A DNA stretch of 19,922 nt from Fimbriimonadaceae bacterium (GCA_947447315.1 CANFJD010000017.1:1-19922); one strand, 5' to 3'. Positions 7,494 through 15,082 are shown, counted from the first letter of the stretch. The notes: generated from the letters alone by a model not told the origin. Numbers and translations are program-made.

Positions 7494-8963
7494 TTAGCCG
7501 GTCGGTCCCGCCGCAGCCTTGTCACTTGCTTCCTTCACTTTGCTACCGTCGTCCAGACTCTCTTGACCCTTAACGACAATCTTCGTACCGACGGTCAGCC
7601 CCGTCACCTGAACGTAGCCAGCCAGTTCTATACCAAGCGTTACTTCATTGCTTTTCGCCACTCCTGATTCCATCGTGAAGACCACCTGCTTGCCGTTTCG
7701 CTTGACGACGGATGCAACTGGTACTACGGTGGCGTTCGGCACATTTTGAAGTACCACTTCGCCTCGACCAAACATGCCGGGCTTCAATCCCGCCGGCGGA
7801 GTGGAGAGGCTAATGCGCGTACTAAACTGACGACTGATTGAGCTACCGAGCGGATTGATTGATATGACGGTACCGGCGGTCGTGTAATTTACTGCATCCA
7901 CCTTGATCTGAACCGAAGCCCCGGGAAGTAATTTGCCCACTAGTTGTTCTGGCACTTGCCCTTCAAAGTAGTAGCCGTCTCCACTCACCAGTCGGGCGAG
8001 GGATGCCCCAGGTCCTAGAACGGTCCCGGCCTGGGCCGGACGACCACTGATGGTGCCAGAGAATGGGGCGCGAATCGTAGCATCATCGATCTGTTGCTGA
8101 ATGACGCGAACGTTTGCCTGGGCCGATGCCACTTGAGCGCGGTAAGCATTCACCTGGTCCTGAAAGGTTCCGTCCAGTTCCTTGTTTGCCTGGGCCGTCT
8201 TAAGGGCCTGCTCTGCTTGCTGAACGTTGGCCCGGGCGGAGTCTAAATCTTCCTTCCGGCTACCTTCGTTGAGGAGACTGAGTGTTTGAACTGCGGAGTC
8301 GTAAACGGCCTTCGCAGAGGCAGTGGCATTTTGCTGCTGATCAAGTCGGTTCTGAGCAACAGCGCCCTCGGCGACCAGTTTGACGACGCGGTCGAGTTCC
8401 TTTTGTTGGGTCGCCAGATTTTGCTTGGCCGATTCCACGTTCGCTTGGGCTTGGAGCTTCTCTTGCTGACGAGATCCATTCACCGCTTTTTGGAGGGCAG
8501 CGCGGGCTTGCCGAACCTGAGCTTGCGCCTGAGCGACGGCCGCGGACGTCCGTTGCGGGTTGACCGATAGCGTTTTGAGACTGGATGCTAAATTGGCTTG
8601 AGCTGCGGCTACTTGTGCGTATGCCTGTTGCAATTGAGCCTGCAATTGCGACGTGTCTTGCACGGCCAACACTTGTCCTGCCTCGACCCGGGAACCATCC
8701 TGGATGTTCACTGTGAGGAGTCGGCCCGAATTCTTCGCGCCAACCTGTGACTCATCGCCGCTGCTAATTTGCCCGGTGATTTCAACCGTCTCGCGCATGC
8801 CGCGGTTTTCAACCGATGCGAGCTGAACGGTGGTCGACGGATCGCTAACGATCTCTCCCGTTTGCTTGGCCGTCGCTTGGGCGCCGCGATCGACGCAACC
8901 AATGCCCATCACGGAGACGGAAACGAGAGAAATGGCGAGAAGTAGTAAAGGAGTATTTTTCAC
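7494..8963 (-). CDS. RND periplasmic adaptor (membrane fusion) lipoprotein
   Basis: 489 aa. The start is GTG at 8963, overlapping the stop of the TolC-like gene as GTGA. An N-terminal hydrophobic segment ends at Cys23 (GIGC), an acceptable lipobox, so the protein is probably lipid-anchored. A biotinyl-lipoyl half motif (AKNSGRLLTVNIQDGSRVEAGQ) comes first. A very long Ala/Gln-rich alpha-hairpin follows (about 105-297), with two copies of a GSR-x-E/Q heptad-type segment (about 163 and 234). The second lipoyl half is DATIRAPFSGTISGR, and beta-barrel and membrane-proximal domains run to the end. The hairpin is longer than in AcrA, which may set the distance to the outer-membrane channel. It bridges the RND permease to the TolC-like protein. 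Confidence 0.93.
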   Translation of the reverse strand: MKNTPLLLLAISLVSVSVMGIGCVDRGAQATAKQTGEIVSDPSTTVQLASVENRGMRETVEITGQISSGDESQVGAKNSGRLLTVNIQDGSRVEAGQVLAVQDTSQLQAQLQQAYAQVAAAQANLASSLKTLSVNPQRTSAAVAQAQAQVRQARAALQKAVNGSRQQEKLQAQANVESAKQNLATQQKELDRVVKLVAEGAVAQNRLDQQQNATASAKAVYDSAVQTLSLLNEGSRKEDLDSARANVQQAEQALKTAQANKELDGTFQDQVNAYRAQVASAQANVRVIQQQIDDATIRAPFSGTISGRPAQAGTVLGPGASLARLVSGDGYYFEGQVPEQLVGKLLPGASVQIKVDAVNYTTAGTVISINPLGSSISRQFSTRISLSTPPAGLKPGMFGRGEVVLQNVPNATVVPVASVVKRNGKQVVFTMESGVAKSNEVTLGIELAGYVQVTGLTVGTKIVVKGQESLDDGSKVKEASDKAAAGPTG

Positions 8964-10318
8964 TGTTTGTGGTCTCCAGAAGGCACATTCGCCATCTTTG
9001 GGGTTGGTTGATCGTTGGAGGATGCGGGGGCGGTCAGAGTATCTGATCCAACTGCCCGCTGCAGCTGCGAGTAGGCCACGAGGTAATCAAACCGGGCATT
9101 GTTGAGTTGATTTCGAGCTCGAGTGAGGTCAGTAAGGGCGTCGATGACTTCCACGTAGGTTCCTTCGCCGGCGTCGCGTCGGATTTGAGCGATTCGGTAA
9201 ACCTCCTCCGCGAGCGAAACTTGCTCGGTGGCACTCTTGAACCGCGCGCTCGCACTCTGCAAATTGGTGTAGGCGGCTCGAACATCGGCGGAGATTCCAA
9301 GTTGCAGTTCGGCGAGCTGAAGTTTCGCCTGAAGTTCATCCTGGCGAGCCTGCTGAACTTGCTTTCTAACCGTTGCTGCCGCCGAAATCGGGATGCTGAG
9401 CTGGATGACCCCGACCATCGACGACCTTTGGCTGGTTGCACCAATGTCTCCCAGGCTCCGCTGGTACTGACCTCCGATGCTAAGCGACGGGGCGCCACTC
9501 GCTTCGGTGACATGGCGAGAGCTCTCCAGTGCCTGAATCGTATTCAGCAGCGACCGGACTTCCGGACGAATGGTTTTTGCCGTAGCCACCGCATCGTCAA
9601 CCGAAACCCGAACCTCGGTCAGAGCGGTGATATCAATCAACTCTACGGCCGTGTCTATTGGTCGAGCCAGCGTCTGGTTGAGACCATTTTTCGCAAGATC
9701 CAGTGAGTTTTTGGCGGCGATGAGGTCGGATTCCGATTGCGCGACTTGAGCCTCATAGCGGCGAACATTCACACGTGCGATCTGGTCGCCTTTAAATTGA
9801 AGGCGAGCCTGGTCTCGCTGGGCCACAGCCTGTTCGAGAGCTTGCTGTTGAACGACGACTGCCGCTTTTGCACGTAATACGCCGAAATAGGCCTGCCGCA
9901 CCGTTAGCCGCACATCCCGGAGGCGCGCTTGCAACGTTTCTTCCGAAGCTCGTCGAAGCTCTCGGGCAGAACGCAGCCGGTTCTTGAGACTGCCATTCAC
10001 ATCCAGCGGGAATGATATGCTGGCGCTGACTGCCGATGTGTCTCTCGGATTCGTAAGTATCGAAGATCCACCGAAATTTGAGTACGTGGCGGAGTCAAAT
10101 CGATTAGCATTCACGTTCGCTGCGATGTTAGGAATGTAGGCGGCCTCTGCGACCCCGACCCCGAGAGCGGCTTTCTCAACGGCGGATCGCTGAACCAAGA
10201 TTGAAAAGGCTTGCTTCTCAGCGATTGCCACCGCCTGGTCCAGAGTAAGCGGACCGGTAGTGGGGCTAGCCTGGAACATTGCCGAAAAAGCGGCGAATGC
10301 AGCGCTAGCCGATGTCAT
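8960..10318 (-). CDS. TolC-like outer-membrane efflux channel
   Basis: 452 aa, with the two repeated OEP domains of the TolC family: LTLDQAVAIAEKQ near the N-terminus, long coiled-coil helices rich in Ala, Gln and Arg, and a second half containing GIRRDAGE-like IAQIRRDAGEGTYVEVIDA. The start ATG at 10318 overlaps the preceding regulator's stop (ATGA). The first ~17 residues (MTSASAAFAAFSAMFQA) act as the putative signal peptide but lack the usual lysine or arginine, which is odd; no better upstream start is possible without entering the regulator gene. It forms the outer-membrane exit duct for the pump encoded next to it. Confidence 0.92.
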   Translation of the reverse strand: MTSASAAFAAFSAMFQASPTTGPLTLDQAVAIAEKQAFSILVQRSAVEKAALGVGVAEAAYIPNIAANVNANRFDSATYSNFGGSSILTNPRDTSAVSASISFPLDVNGSLKNRLRSARELRRASEETLQARLRDVRLTVRQAYFGVLRAKAAVVVQQQALEQAVAQRDQARLQFKGDQIARVNVRRYEAQVAQSESDLIAAKNSLDLAKNGLNQTLARPIDTAVELIDITALTEVRVSVDDAVATAKTIRPEVRSLLNTIQALESSRHVTEASGAPSLSIGGQYQRSLGDIGATSQRSSMVGVIQLSIPISAAATVRKQVQQARQDELQAKLQLAELQLGISADVRAAYTNLQSASARFKSATEQVSLAEEVYRIAQIRRDAGEGTYVEVIDALTDLTRARNQLNNARFDYLVAYSQLQRAVGSDTLTAPASSNDQPTPKMANVPSGDHKQ

Positions 10319-10593
10319 ATTTCTTCCTCTGTTTGATTTTTACTTTCCATTGCGGTGAGTCCGTTGGTGAAATCGTCCAAGAATTGCTTCACATGGGTGA
10401 GCTTGAACAGCATCAAACCCTTGTGCACAGGGTGTCGCATGAACAATATTTTGTCTCCGGGACTCAGTTCCAGTTCGGCCCGAGCTTCGGCAGGGATTAC
10501 GAGTTGCCCCCGCTCTCCTAGAGTGGAAGTGCCGTAGAACGCGTCCTCGAAACTAAAGCAGGTTGGATTCCCCGTTGATTTCATACATTTCAC
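10315..10593 (-). CDS. AbrB/SpoVT-type DNA-binding protein, first gene of the efflux operon
   Basis: 92 aa from a GTG at 10593; an ATG at 10584 (residue 4) is an equally possible start. The middle (GTSTLGERGQLVIPAEARAE, then LELSPGDKILF) is the swapped-hairpin beta-barrel DNA-binding fold seen in AbrB, MazE and SpoVT. The C-terminal tail is acidic. Its stop overlaps the TolC-like start. No toxin gene is next to it, so it is not an obvious antitoxin. First position in the operon suggests that it controls the pump and itself. A possible -10 (TATAGT, complement of 10609-10614) lies upstream, with no clear -35. Confidence 0.85.
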   Translation of the reverse strand: MKCMKSTGNPTCFSFEDAFYGTSTLGERGQLVIPAEARAELELSPGDKILFMRHPVHKGLMLFKLTHVKQFLDDFTNGLTAMESKNQTEEEI

Positions 10594-10682
10594 ACGAATA
10601 CGAGGATTACTATACTTAGGCGTTGGCAGGAAAAACCGGATATTTAGAAATTCCGCCGCAATGGAAGGTCAAATGTTGCATG

Positions 10683-10716
10683 AAAAAGCCTCATGTCATA
10701 GTCGACATGAGGCTTT
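10683..10716 (-). terminator. Intrinsic terminator of rplU-rpmA
   Basis: A perfect 13-bp stem (10685-10697 with 10704-10716) with loop atagtc is followed on the minus strand by a T-rich run, the complement of aaaaa. It lies 23 bases past the rpmA stop. Confidence 0.92.
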
Positions 10717-10738
10717 AGGATTACGGTGGAAAGAATTC

Positions 10739-11011
10739 TTACGCGGCTGGCGGCAGAACCGGCTCGGAGTACACAGCGACTCGTCGCTTCTTCTCCGGCC
10801 CCTCGAACCGAACGTATCCGGCCGTGAGCGCGAACAGGGTGTGATCCACACCGATGCCTACATTCGGACCCGGGTGGAACTGCGTACCGCGCTGGCGAAC
10901 CAAAATTTCGCCGGCATTAACAACTTGGTTTCCGTATCGCTTGATGCCGAGCATTTTCGGCTTACTGTCGCGACCGTTTCGAGTGGAACCTTGACCTTTC
11001 TTATGTGCCAT
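10739..11011 (-). CDS. rpmA: 50S ribosomal protein L27
   Basis: 90 aa, the standard length. The N-terminus MAHKKGQGSTRNGRDS and the core GNQVVNAGEILVRQRGTQFHPG are diagnostic; the flexible N-terminal tail reaches the peptidyl-transferase centre. There is no cleavable N-terminal extension of the kind seen in Firmicutes. GAGGAG lies 9 bases before the ATG. It is 19 bases downstream of rplU, the usual order. obg, often next in other bacteria, is not here. Confidence 0.98.
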   Translation of the reverse strand: MAHKKGQGSTRNGRDSKPKMLGIKRYGNQVVNAGEILVRQRGTQFHPGPNVGIGVDHTLFALTAGYVRFEGPEKKRRVAVYSEPVLPPAA

Positions 11012-11030
11012 TTATAATTGCTCCTCGGCC

Positions 11031-11345
11031 TTACGCGCCGACAATCTCCGTCACGCGGACGTGAGTGTAAGGCTGGCGGTGTCCCCAGCGCTTTCGTTCG
11101 TTCTTCTTCGGCTTGTAATTGAAAGCATTGATCTTCTTTGCCTTCGCCTGACGAATAATCTCCGCCTTTACTACCGTACCGGCAAGGAAGGGCGCACCGA
11201 ACTGGGTGTTCTCGCCGTCTACTACCAGCAAAACTTCATTAAATTCGACTGCGGTTCCCGCTTCGCCTTCGATCTTCTCAATCACGAGAATGTCATCTTT
11301 GGCTGCTTTAAACTGCTTTCCGCCCGTCTTTACAATTGCGTACAT
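11031..11345 (-). CDS. rplU: 50S ribosomal protein L21
   Basis: 104 aa from the ATG at 11345, beginning MYAIVKTGGKQFK, the normal L21 start. The frame is open for 36 more codons upstream, but that extension has no family match in character (many Arg and Cys) and is best read as untranslated leader. Conserved features include the KKINAFNYKPKKNERKRWGHRQPYT segment, near the rRNA-binding loop, split here only by family variation. It is co-transcribed with rpmA. Confidence 0.97.
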   Translation of the reverse strand: MYAIVKTGGKQFKAAKDDILVIEKIEGEAGTAVEFNEVLLVVDGENTQFGAPFLAGTVVKAEIIRQAKAKKINAFNYKPKKNERKRWGHRQPYTHVRVTEIVGA

Positions 11346-11502
11346 CGTTTCCACCGCGTCATCCCGATTACGCAACCCGAAAGGGGCGTACCGACGCAAG
11401 AGCAGAGTATGACACATGCATCGCCTCCGAATCAACTTCGGTTCAACTCCCAAGCTTGGCTGTGCTTTCTGCCGTGAATCTCAATCCTAGGATTATCAGC
11501 TG

Positions 11503-11523
11503 TTGACCTCTGAAAAGGTCCAA
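11503..11523. promoter_or_regulatory. Imperfect inverted repeat upstream of rplU
   Basis: ttgacc on the left mirrors ggtccaa on the right, with one extra base in the right arm. It overlaps the place where an rplU promoter would sit. It may be an operator or chance; no known regulator consensus is matched. Confidence 0.25.
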
Positions 11524-11676
11524 GTGAGTCGAAAACATGACGATGGTTGGTAAGTCAGCGAGCGGCCGAGGTCGATCAAACTAGATTTTCGGGTCGGAAT
11601 GCCGTGCTACGTCATCTTTCCAGGCAGGCTCACAACATCCGCTTCGTTTGTGTCGCGGTTGCGGCAAACTCCCAGC

Positions 11677-11692
11677 TCCGAGATGTCTCGGA
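11677..11692. promoter_or_regulatory. Near-perfect palindrome upstream of clpP
   Basis: Arms tccgaga and tctcgga flank a 2-base centre, a 7+7 inverted repeat centred about 45 bases before the predicted clpP -10. Size and place suit a dimeric regulator. It matches neither CIRCE nor the CtsR heptad repeat. Confidence 0.35.
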
Positions 11693-11729
11693 TAGGCAAT
11701 TCGTGCCGACGCGTCCGTAATCTGGCGAG

Positions 11730-11735
11730 TATGAT
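11730..11735 (+). promoter_or_regulatory. -10 element of clpP giving a leaderless mRNA
   Basis: TATGAT, 6 bases before the clpP ATG, so transcription would begin at or next to the start codon. No Shine-Dalgarno sequence precedes the ATG. The -35 is weak. The same spacing is seen before two other genes in this window. Confidence 0.45.
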
Positions 11736-11741
11736 CACTTC

Positions 11742-12332
11742 ATGTTAATCCCCTATGTGGTGGAACAGGATTCGCGCGGCGAACGAAGTTACGACCTTTT
11801 TTCCCGACTGCTAAAAGACCGCATCATCTTTGTGCGCGGCGAGGTCGACGACATGATGTCCGATGTCATCGTTGCTCAGCTTCTATTCCTCGAGCGCCAA
11901 GACCCCAACGCCGATATTGAGATGTACATCAACTCTCCTGGCGGCTCGGTCTACCATGGTCTCGCCATTTACGATGCCATGCAGCACATCAAGTGCGACG
12001 TTGCCACCACGGTGGTAGGCATCGCCGCTAGCATGGGGAGCATCATCCTGGCGGGGGGAGCCAAGGGCAAGCGCTCGGCGCTTCCGAACTCTCGCGTAAT
12101 GATTCACCAAGTGAGCTCGGGATTCCGTGGCACCCTCGCCGACATCAACGTGCAAGTGGCGGAGACCCAGCTTCTCATGAATCGCCTCATGGAGATCTTG
12201 GCGTTTCACACCGGCAAGGAAGTAGCTACCGTAACGGCCGATTGTGATCGTGACAAGTGGATGTCCGCCGATGAGTCGGCCACATACGGAATCATCGATC
12301 AAGTTATCCGTCCTCGCACGTCTGTTATCTAG
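11742..12332 (+). CDS. clpP: ATP-dependent Clp protease proteolytic subunit
   Basis: 196 aa. The catalytic triad is in its standard positions: Ser97 in GIAASMGS, His122 in SRVMIHQ and Asp171 in DRDKWMS. The oligomer-forming and substrate-cleft motifs (YINSPGGSV, LPNSRVMIHQ) are present, as is the N-terminal IPYVVEQDSRGERSYD. The protein starts close to the mature terminus of other ClpPs, so little or no propeptide is expected. It forms the two-ring serine protease chamber in the cytoplasm, paired with ClpX encoded 5 bases downstream. The start has no Shine-Dalgarno sequence but a -10 sits 6 bases upstream, suggesting a leaderless message. Confidence 0.97.
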   Translation: MLIPYVVEQDSRGERSYDLFSRLLKDRIIFVRGEVDDMMSDVIVAQLLFLERQDPNADIEMYINSPGGSVYHGLAIYDAMQHIKCDVATTVVGIAASMGSIILAGGAKGKRSALPNSRVMIHQVSSGFRGTLADINVQVAETQLLMNRLMEILAFHTGKEVATVTADCDRDKWMSADESATYGIIDQVIRPRTSVI

Positions 12333-12337
12333 ACCGC

Positions 12338-13618
12338 ATGGATTACGTCGAACGCCGCGATCATTGTGCCCTGTGTGGGCGGAGGCGAGATAATGTGCCT
12401 CAGCTCATCGTTGGGCTCGATGGCGCGGTCTGTTCAGAGTGCATTGATCTCAGTCTTGAGATTCTGAGGCACGATGAGCCGGGCGCTCCCCCGAGTGTTC
12501 ATTCGGGGAGAGTCCCAAAATCCATCTCGACCGGCAACCCCGCTCACGAAGCCAGCACTTGGAAGCCCCAGCAAATCTACGACACGCTGAATGAGTACGT
12601 AATTGGCCAAGAAGATGCCAAACGGGCACTTTCGGTCGCCGTTTACAACCACTTGAAAAGACTGCGGGCCCCAGACGACGGGGTGGAAATTGCCAAGAGC
12701 AACGTCCTCCTCATCGGACCAACCGGCAGCGGGAAGACCCTGCTCGCGCAAACCCTTGCTCGTATCCTCCACGTTCCATTCGCCATCGCCGACGCCACCA
12801 GCCTTACCGAGGCAGGATATGTGGGCGAAGATGTAGAAAACGTCCTTGCTCGGCTCTACCAAGCGGCCGAGCGCATGGGAGATCGTGACCCGCGTCGCCT
12901 CACCGAACGCGGCATCATTTATATCGACGAGATCGATAAGATTGGTCGCAAGGGAGAAAATCCTTCCATTACGCGCGACGTGAGCGGTGAAGGCGTACAA
13001 CAGGGACTCCTCAAAATCATTGAAGGAACGCTGGCTACACTTCCCCCGCTGGGGGGCAGGAAGCACCCTAACGAAAACTCGATCCAGATCGACACCACAA
13101 ACATCCTTTTCATCTGCGCTGGCAGCTTCGAAGGTCTCGAAAAAATCATCCAGGAGCGAGTCGCCCACCGCAGCATTGGCTTTCGCTATGTGGCCGCCGC
13201 AGACACGGTGCTTCCCCGGGCAGAATCGGCTGACATGGTGAAGTACGGCCTCCTACCGGAATTCATCGGCCGCTTACCGGTGCTCGTGCAACTCCATCCA
13301 CTTCACGAATTGGAACTCGTGCGGATTTTGACGGAGCCGAAGAACGCACTGATTCGCCAGTACAAAAAGCTGTTCGAAATGGAAGGAATTGAACTGGTGG
13401 TTGAGCCGAGCGCCCTGGTTGAGATTGCTCGTGAGGCCCTTCGTCGCAAGACTGGAGCTCGCGCCCTGCGCAGCATTCTGGAAGAGATCATGCGGGACGT
13501 GATGTTCGACGCCCCAAGTCATGGCGATACGGAGCGAGTGGTAATTCCACGCGGCGTGATTGATGGTAACCGGAAGCCAATCATGGTCTCGGCCGCCCAA
13601 ATGCGCGAATCTGCTTAG
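12338..13618 (+). CDS. clpX: ATP-dependent Clp protease ATP-binding subunit ClpX
   Basis: 426 aa. The N-terminal zinc domain has Cys10, Cys13, Cys32 and Cys35 in the C-x2-C-x18-C-x2-C pattern. AAA+ features follow in order: Walker A GPTGSGKT (127-134), pore-1 loop GYVG (160-163), Walker B IIYIDE (193-198), the RKH loop (241-243), the ClpP-docking IGF loop (280-282) and sensor-2 GAR (373-375). It unfolds tagged proteins and threads them into ClpP. Only 5 bases separate it from clpP and there is no evident Shine-Dalgarno sequence, so the two are one transcription unit. It is convergent with the next gene at 6 bases. Confidence 0.98.
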   Translation: MDYVERRDHCALCGRRRDNVPQLIVGLDGAVCSECIDLSLEILRHDEPGAPPSVHSGRVPKSISTGNPAHEASTWKPQQIYDTLNEYVIGQEDAKRALSVAVYNHLKRLRAPDDGVEIAKSNVLLIGPTGSGKTLLAQTLARILHVPFAIADATSLTEAGYVGEDVENVLARLYQAAERMGDRDPRRLTERGIIYIDEIDKIGRKGENPSITRDVSGEGVQQGLLKIIEGTLATLPPLGGRKHPNENSIQIDTTNILFICAGSFEGLEKIIQERVAHRSIGFRYVAAADTVLPRAESADMVKYGLLPEFIGRLPVLVQLHPLHELELVRILTEPKNALIRQYKKLFEMEGIELVVEPSALVEIAREALRRKTGARALRSILEEIMRDVMFDAPSHGDTERVVIPRGVIDGNRKPIMVSAAQMRESA

Positions 13619-13624
13619 GCTAAC

Positions 13625-13939
13625 TTAGATCCGCTTCAAGGAGACCTTGTAGCCACCGGCGCCCAGGGCCAGCAACGGAGCAAAGAACGCGCCCGCCGGG
13701 ACATTTGCGGCGTCAAATCGCACCGTTTCTTCGCCTCGAACGGTGAATTCGGCCCGCTGGGTGGTGAGCCGATTGGTAACTTTCACCCGATGGGTGCCTT
13801 CGTTTAGCTCAAGTTCGAGCGACTGACCGAATTTAAGGGAAGCTTCCGGTAATTCATCCACCTGCACGAAAAGCTCGCGCATTTGAATGTCCTGTGGCGA
13901 AGTTCGATCAATCACAACGGTTCCGCCTGGTTTATCCAT
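13625..13939 (-). CDS. Small beta-rich protein of unknown function
   Basis: 104 aa, not assigned. The body (about 20-80) alternates short strands: RELFVQVDE, SLKFGQSLELEL, EGTHRVKVTN and AEFTVRGEETVRF. This reads as a compact beta-sandwich similar in style to small bacterial proteins that display a charged polypeptide in a carbohydrate-binding-like fold. Residues 82-96 are hydrophobic (AGAFFAPLLALGAGG) and could be a short membrane anchor or a buried strand. No signal peptide or catalytic motif is visible. The ATG at 13939 lacks a clear Shine-Dalgarno sequence. It lies downstream of the thioredoxin-like gene on the same strand after a 46-base gap containing a small hairpin. Confidence 0.7.
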   Translation of the reverse strand: MDKPGGTVVIDRTSPQDIQMRELFVQVDELPEASLKFGQSLELELNEGTHRVKVTNRLTTQRAEFTVRGEETVRFDAANVPAGAFFAPLLALGAGGYKVSLKRI

Positions 13940-13962
13940 GAACGGAACCGAGTTTACTAGCT

Positions 13963-13978
13963 CCGGACCAAGGTCCGG
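13963..13978. repeat. Short hairpin between the thioredoxin-like gene and the small unknown gene
   Basis: ccggacc and ggtccgg flank a 2-base centre (aa). It follows the thioredoxin-like stop on the minus strand but lacks a U-run there, so it is at most a weak terminator or a processing or stability hairpin. Confidence 0.4.
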
Positions 13979-13985
13979 GAACTTC

Positions 13986-14516
13986 TTACTTTTTTCCTGC
14001 TGATAACAGCTCGGTTTCGACGGTTTTTAGTTCGGCAACATTGAGCTTTGAGGTCTTCTTGAGCATGTCCAAAAAGTGGGCAACTTCCTGGGGCGCAGCC
14101 GGAAATCCAACGTTTTGCTTGCCGCCGGCCCGACTATCGGCCAATACTTTTCCGGCTGGACTCAACATCGCAAAGTACGGAATTCCTTGATTTTTTCCGC
14201 CCAACTTGTCTAACCAAGCTTCTCCACCGGCATTCTCATCGGCCTTGTGCGCGTCGTTCTCCAGAACCGTGAGGTGCACGATCTCGTAACTTTTGGCGAA
14301 CAACGGCTTCACCGCGGGAAGGGCCATGTAATCGTCAAGCTTGTGGCACCAACCGCACCAGGAGGCGTGGAACAAAACCATCACGTTTTTACCGGCAGCT
14401 TTGGCGGCCACTTGAGCGCGTTGCACCACCAGATCTGCACTAGGCACCGCGTCGGACTTGGTGGCTTGGGCCGGGGCAGTTTGCAGGGCAATCGCGAAGA
14501 CGACGGTAGCGAGCAT
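13986..14516 (-). CDS. Secreted thioredoxin-like protein (CGWC)
   Basis: 176 aa from the ATG at 14516. The longer frame adds nine polar residues before a clean signal peptide (MLATVVFAIALQTAPAQA) and would place the -10 inside the gene, so the inner ATG is preferred. The redox motif is HASWCGWCHKLD with Cys54 and Cys57, and the fold continues through the cis-proline region NQGIPYFAMLSPAGKVL. It belongs to the thioredoxin_7/DUF255-like group of periplasmic thiol-disulfide proteins. It would act in the periplasm; its partner is not evident from the neighbours. A perfect TATAAT lies 6 bases before this ATG, suggesting a leaderless message. Confidence 0.88.
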   Translation of the reverse strand: MLATVVFAIALQTAPAQATKSDAVPSADLVVQRAQVAAKAAGKNVMVLFHASWCGWCHKLDDYMALPAVKPLFAKSYEIVHLTVLENDAHKADENAGGEAWLDKLGGKNQGIPYFAMLSPAGKVLADSRAGGKQNVGFPAAPQEVAHFLDMLKKTSKLNVAELKTVETELLSAGKK

Positions 14517-14522
14517 GTTTGG

Positions 14523-14528
14523 ATTATA
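14523..14528 (-). promoter_or_regulatory. -10 element of the thioredoxin-like gene giving a leaderless mRNA
   Basis: TATAAT on the minus strand, 6 bases (ccaaac) before the ATG. No -35 is apparent and there is no Shine-Dalgarno sequence. Confidence 0.5.
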
Positions 14529-14578
14529 TGCCAAAGATTCCATGCCTACGGGGTATTATTGAAACTTAGGCCTTGCAT

Positions 14579-14652
14579 TCCCCGATCGTCTAACGGTAGG
14601 ACGACTGACTCTGACTCAGTTAATCGTGGTTCGAATCCATGTCGGGGAGCCA
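14579..14652 (+). tRNA. tRNA-Gln, anticodon CTG
   Basis: 74 nt cloverleaf. The acceptor TCCCCGA pairs with TCGGGGA. The D stem is gtc/gac and the anticodon stem actga/tcagt, with loop ctctgac carrying CTG at 14611-14613. The T arm is cgtgg-TTCGAAT-ccatg. The discriminator is G73, as usual for tRNA-Gln, and the 3' CCA is encoded. A TATTAT -10-like element lies about 20 bases upstream (14553-14558). Confidence 0.96.
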
Positions 14653-14695
14653 AATTTTCTTCGCATCATCCAATTTCTAGCCACCAATGCCTGGG

Positions 14696-15082
14696 CTACC
14701 AAATTAAAGCGATGTCGTAGAGGGAAAAACTCGAGTCTGCCGATACCACGTCAAAATTCCCAAACTTCGCTTGAGCGAGGATAATCCGATCAAACGGATC
14801 TCGGTGGTGGGGAGGCAAATCCGCCAGTTTGCCAATGTGGGGCAATTCGATCAGCAACATCTCAGCGGCCAACTTTTTCATCCACGCCGAACCGTATTCG
14901 TTGATGCGACCTGGAAGCGGTAGCTTTCCCAGGTCCTGCTTGATCTGCATTTCCCAAAACGAGGCGATACTGACGTAGCGCTGGTTATATGGATTGGATA
15001 TTTCACGGGTTGCCCGGGGACTTAGCCGGTCGGGGTCTATGGAGGCCCAAATGAAGACATTGGTATCCAGCAGAAGTTTCAT
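14696..15082 (-). CDS. vapC: PIN-domain toxin, VapC type
   Basis: 128 aa. PIN-domain acidic residues are Asp6 (LLLDTNVF), Glu44 (SFWEMQIK), Asp98 (HRDPFDRI) and Asp116 (VVSADSSF), which would hold the metal ions of an endoribonuclease. VapC toxins typically cut tRNA or rRNA; the target here is unknown. The ATG at 15082 overlaps the antitoxin stop as ATGA, the usual coupling in vapBC modules. The 3' end lies 43 bases from the tRNA-Gln gene, on the opposite strand. All the acidic residues are intact, so it should be active when freed. Confidence 0.9.
   Translation of the reverse strand: MKLLLDTNVFIWASIDPDRLSPRATREISNPYNQRYVSIASFWEMQIKQDLGKLPLPGRINEYGSAWMKKLAAEMLLIELPHIGKLADLPPHHRDPFDRIILAQAKFGNFDVVSADSSFSLYDIALIW

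Larger units (their letters stand above)
11346..11741. other. Divergent intergenic region between rplU and clpP
   Basis: 396 bases without a supportable gene. The left half should contain the rplU leader and promoter (minus strand); a GATAAT-like -10 occurs on the minus strand around 11492-11497, next to the imperfect inverted repeat at 11503-11523. The right half holds a near-perfect palindrome (11677-11692) and the predicted clpP -10 at 11730-11735. Confidence 0.6.

Noticed and set aside
11346..11453. 36-residue N-terminal extension of L21
   Set aside because: L21 homologues start at the MYAIVK position; the extension has no family character and lies in the likely leader.
11346..11741. CIRCE or CtsR operator before clpP
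   Set aside because: Neither the TTAGCACTC inverted repeat nor the GGTCAAA tandem heptads are present; only the unrelated palindrome is seen.
12384..12480. Repeated gcctca / ctcatcgt blocks in the clpX N-terminal region
   Set aside because: The blocks are rearranged rather than forming a true inverted repeat, and lie in conserved coding sequence; most likely chance.
12434..13168. 244-residue minus-strand frame inside clpX
   Set aside because: clpX is certain on the other strand; this frame is a shadow with no family character.
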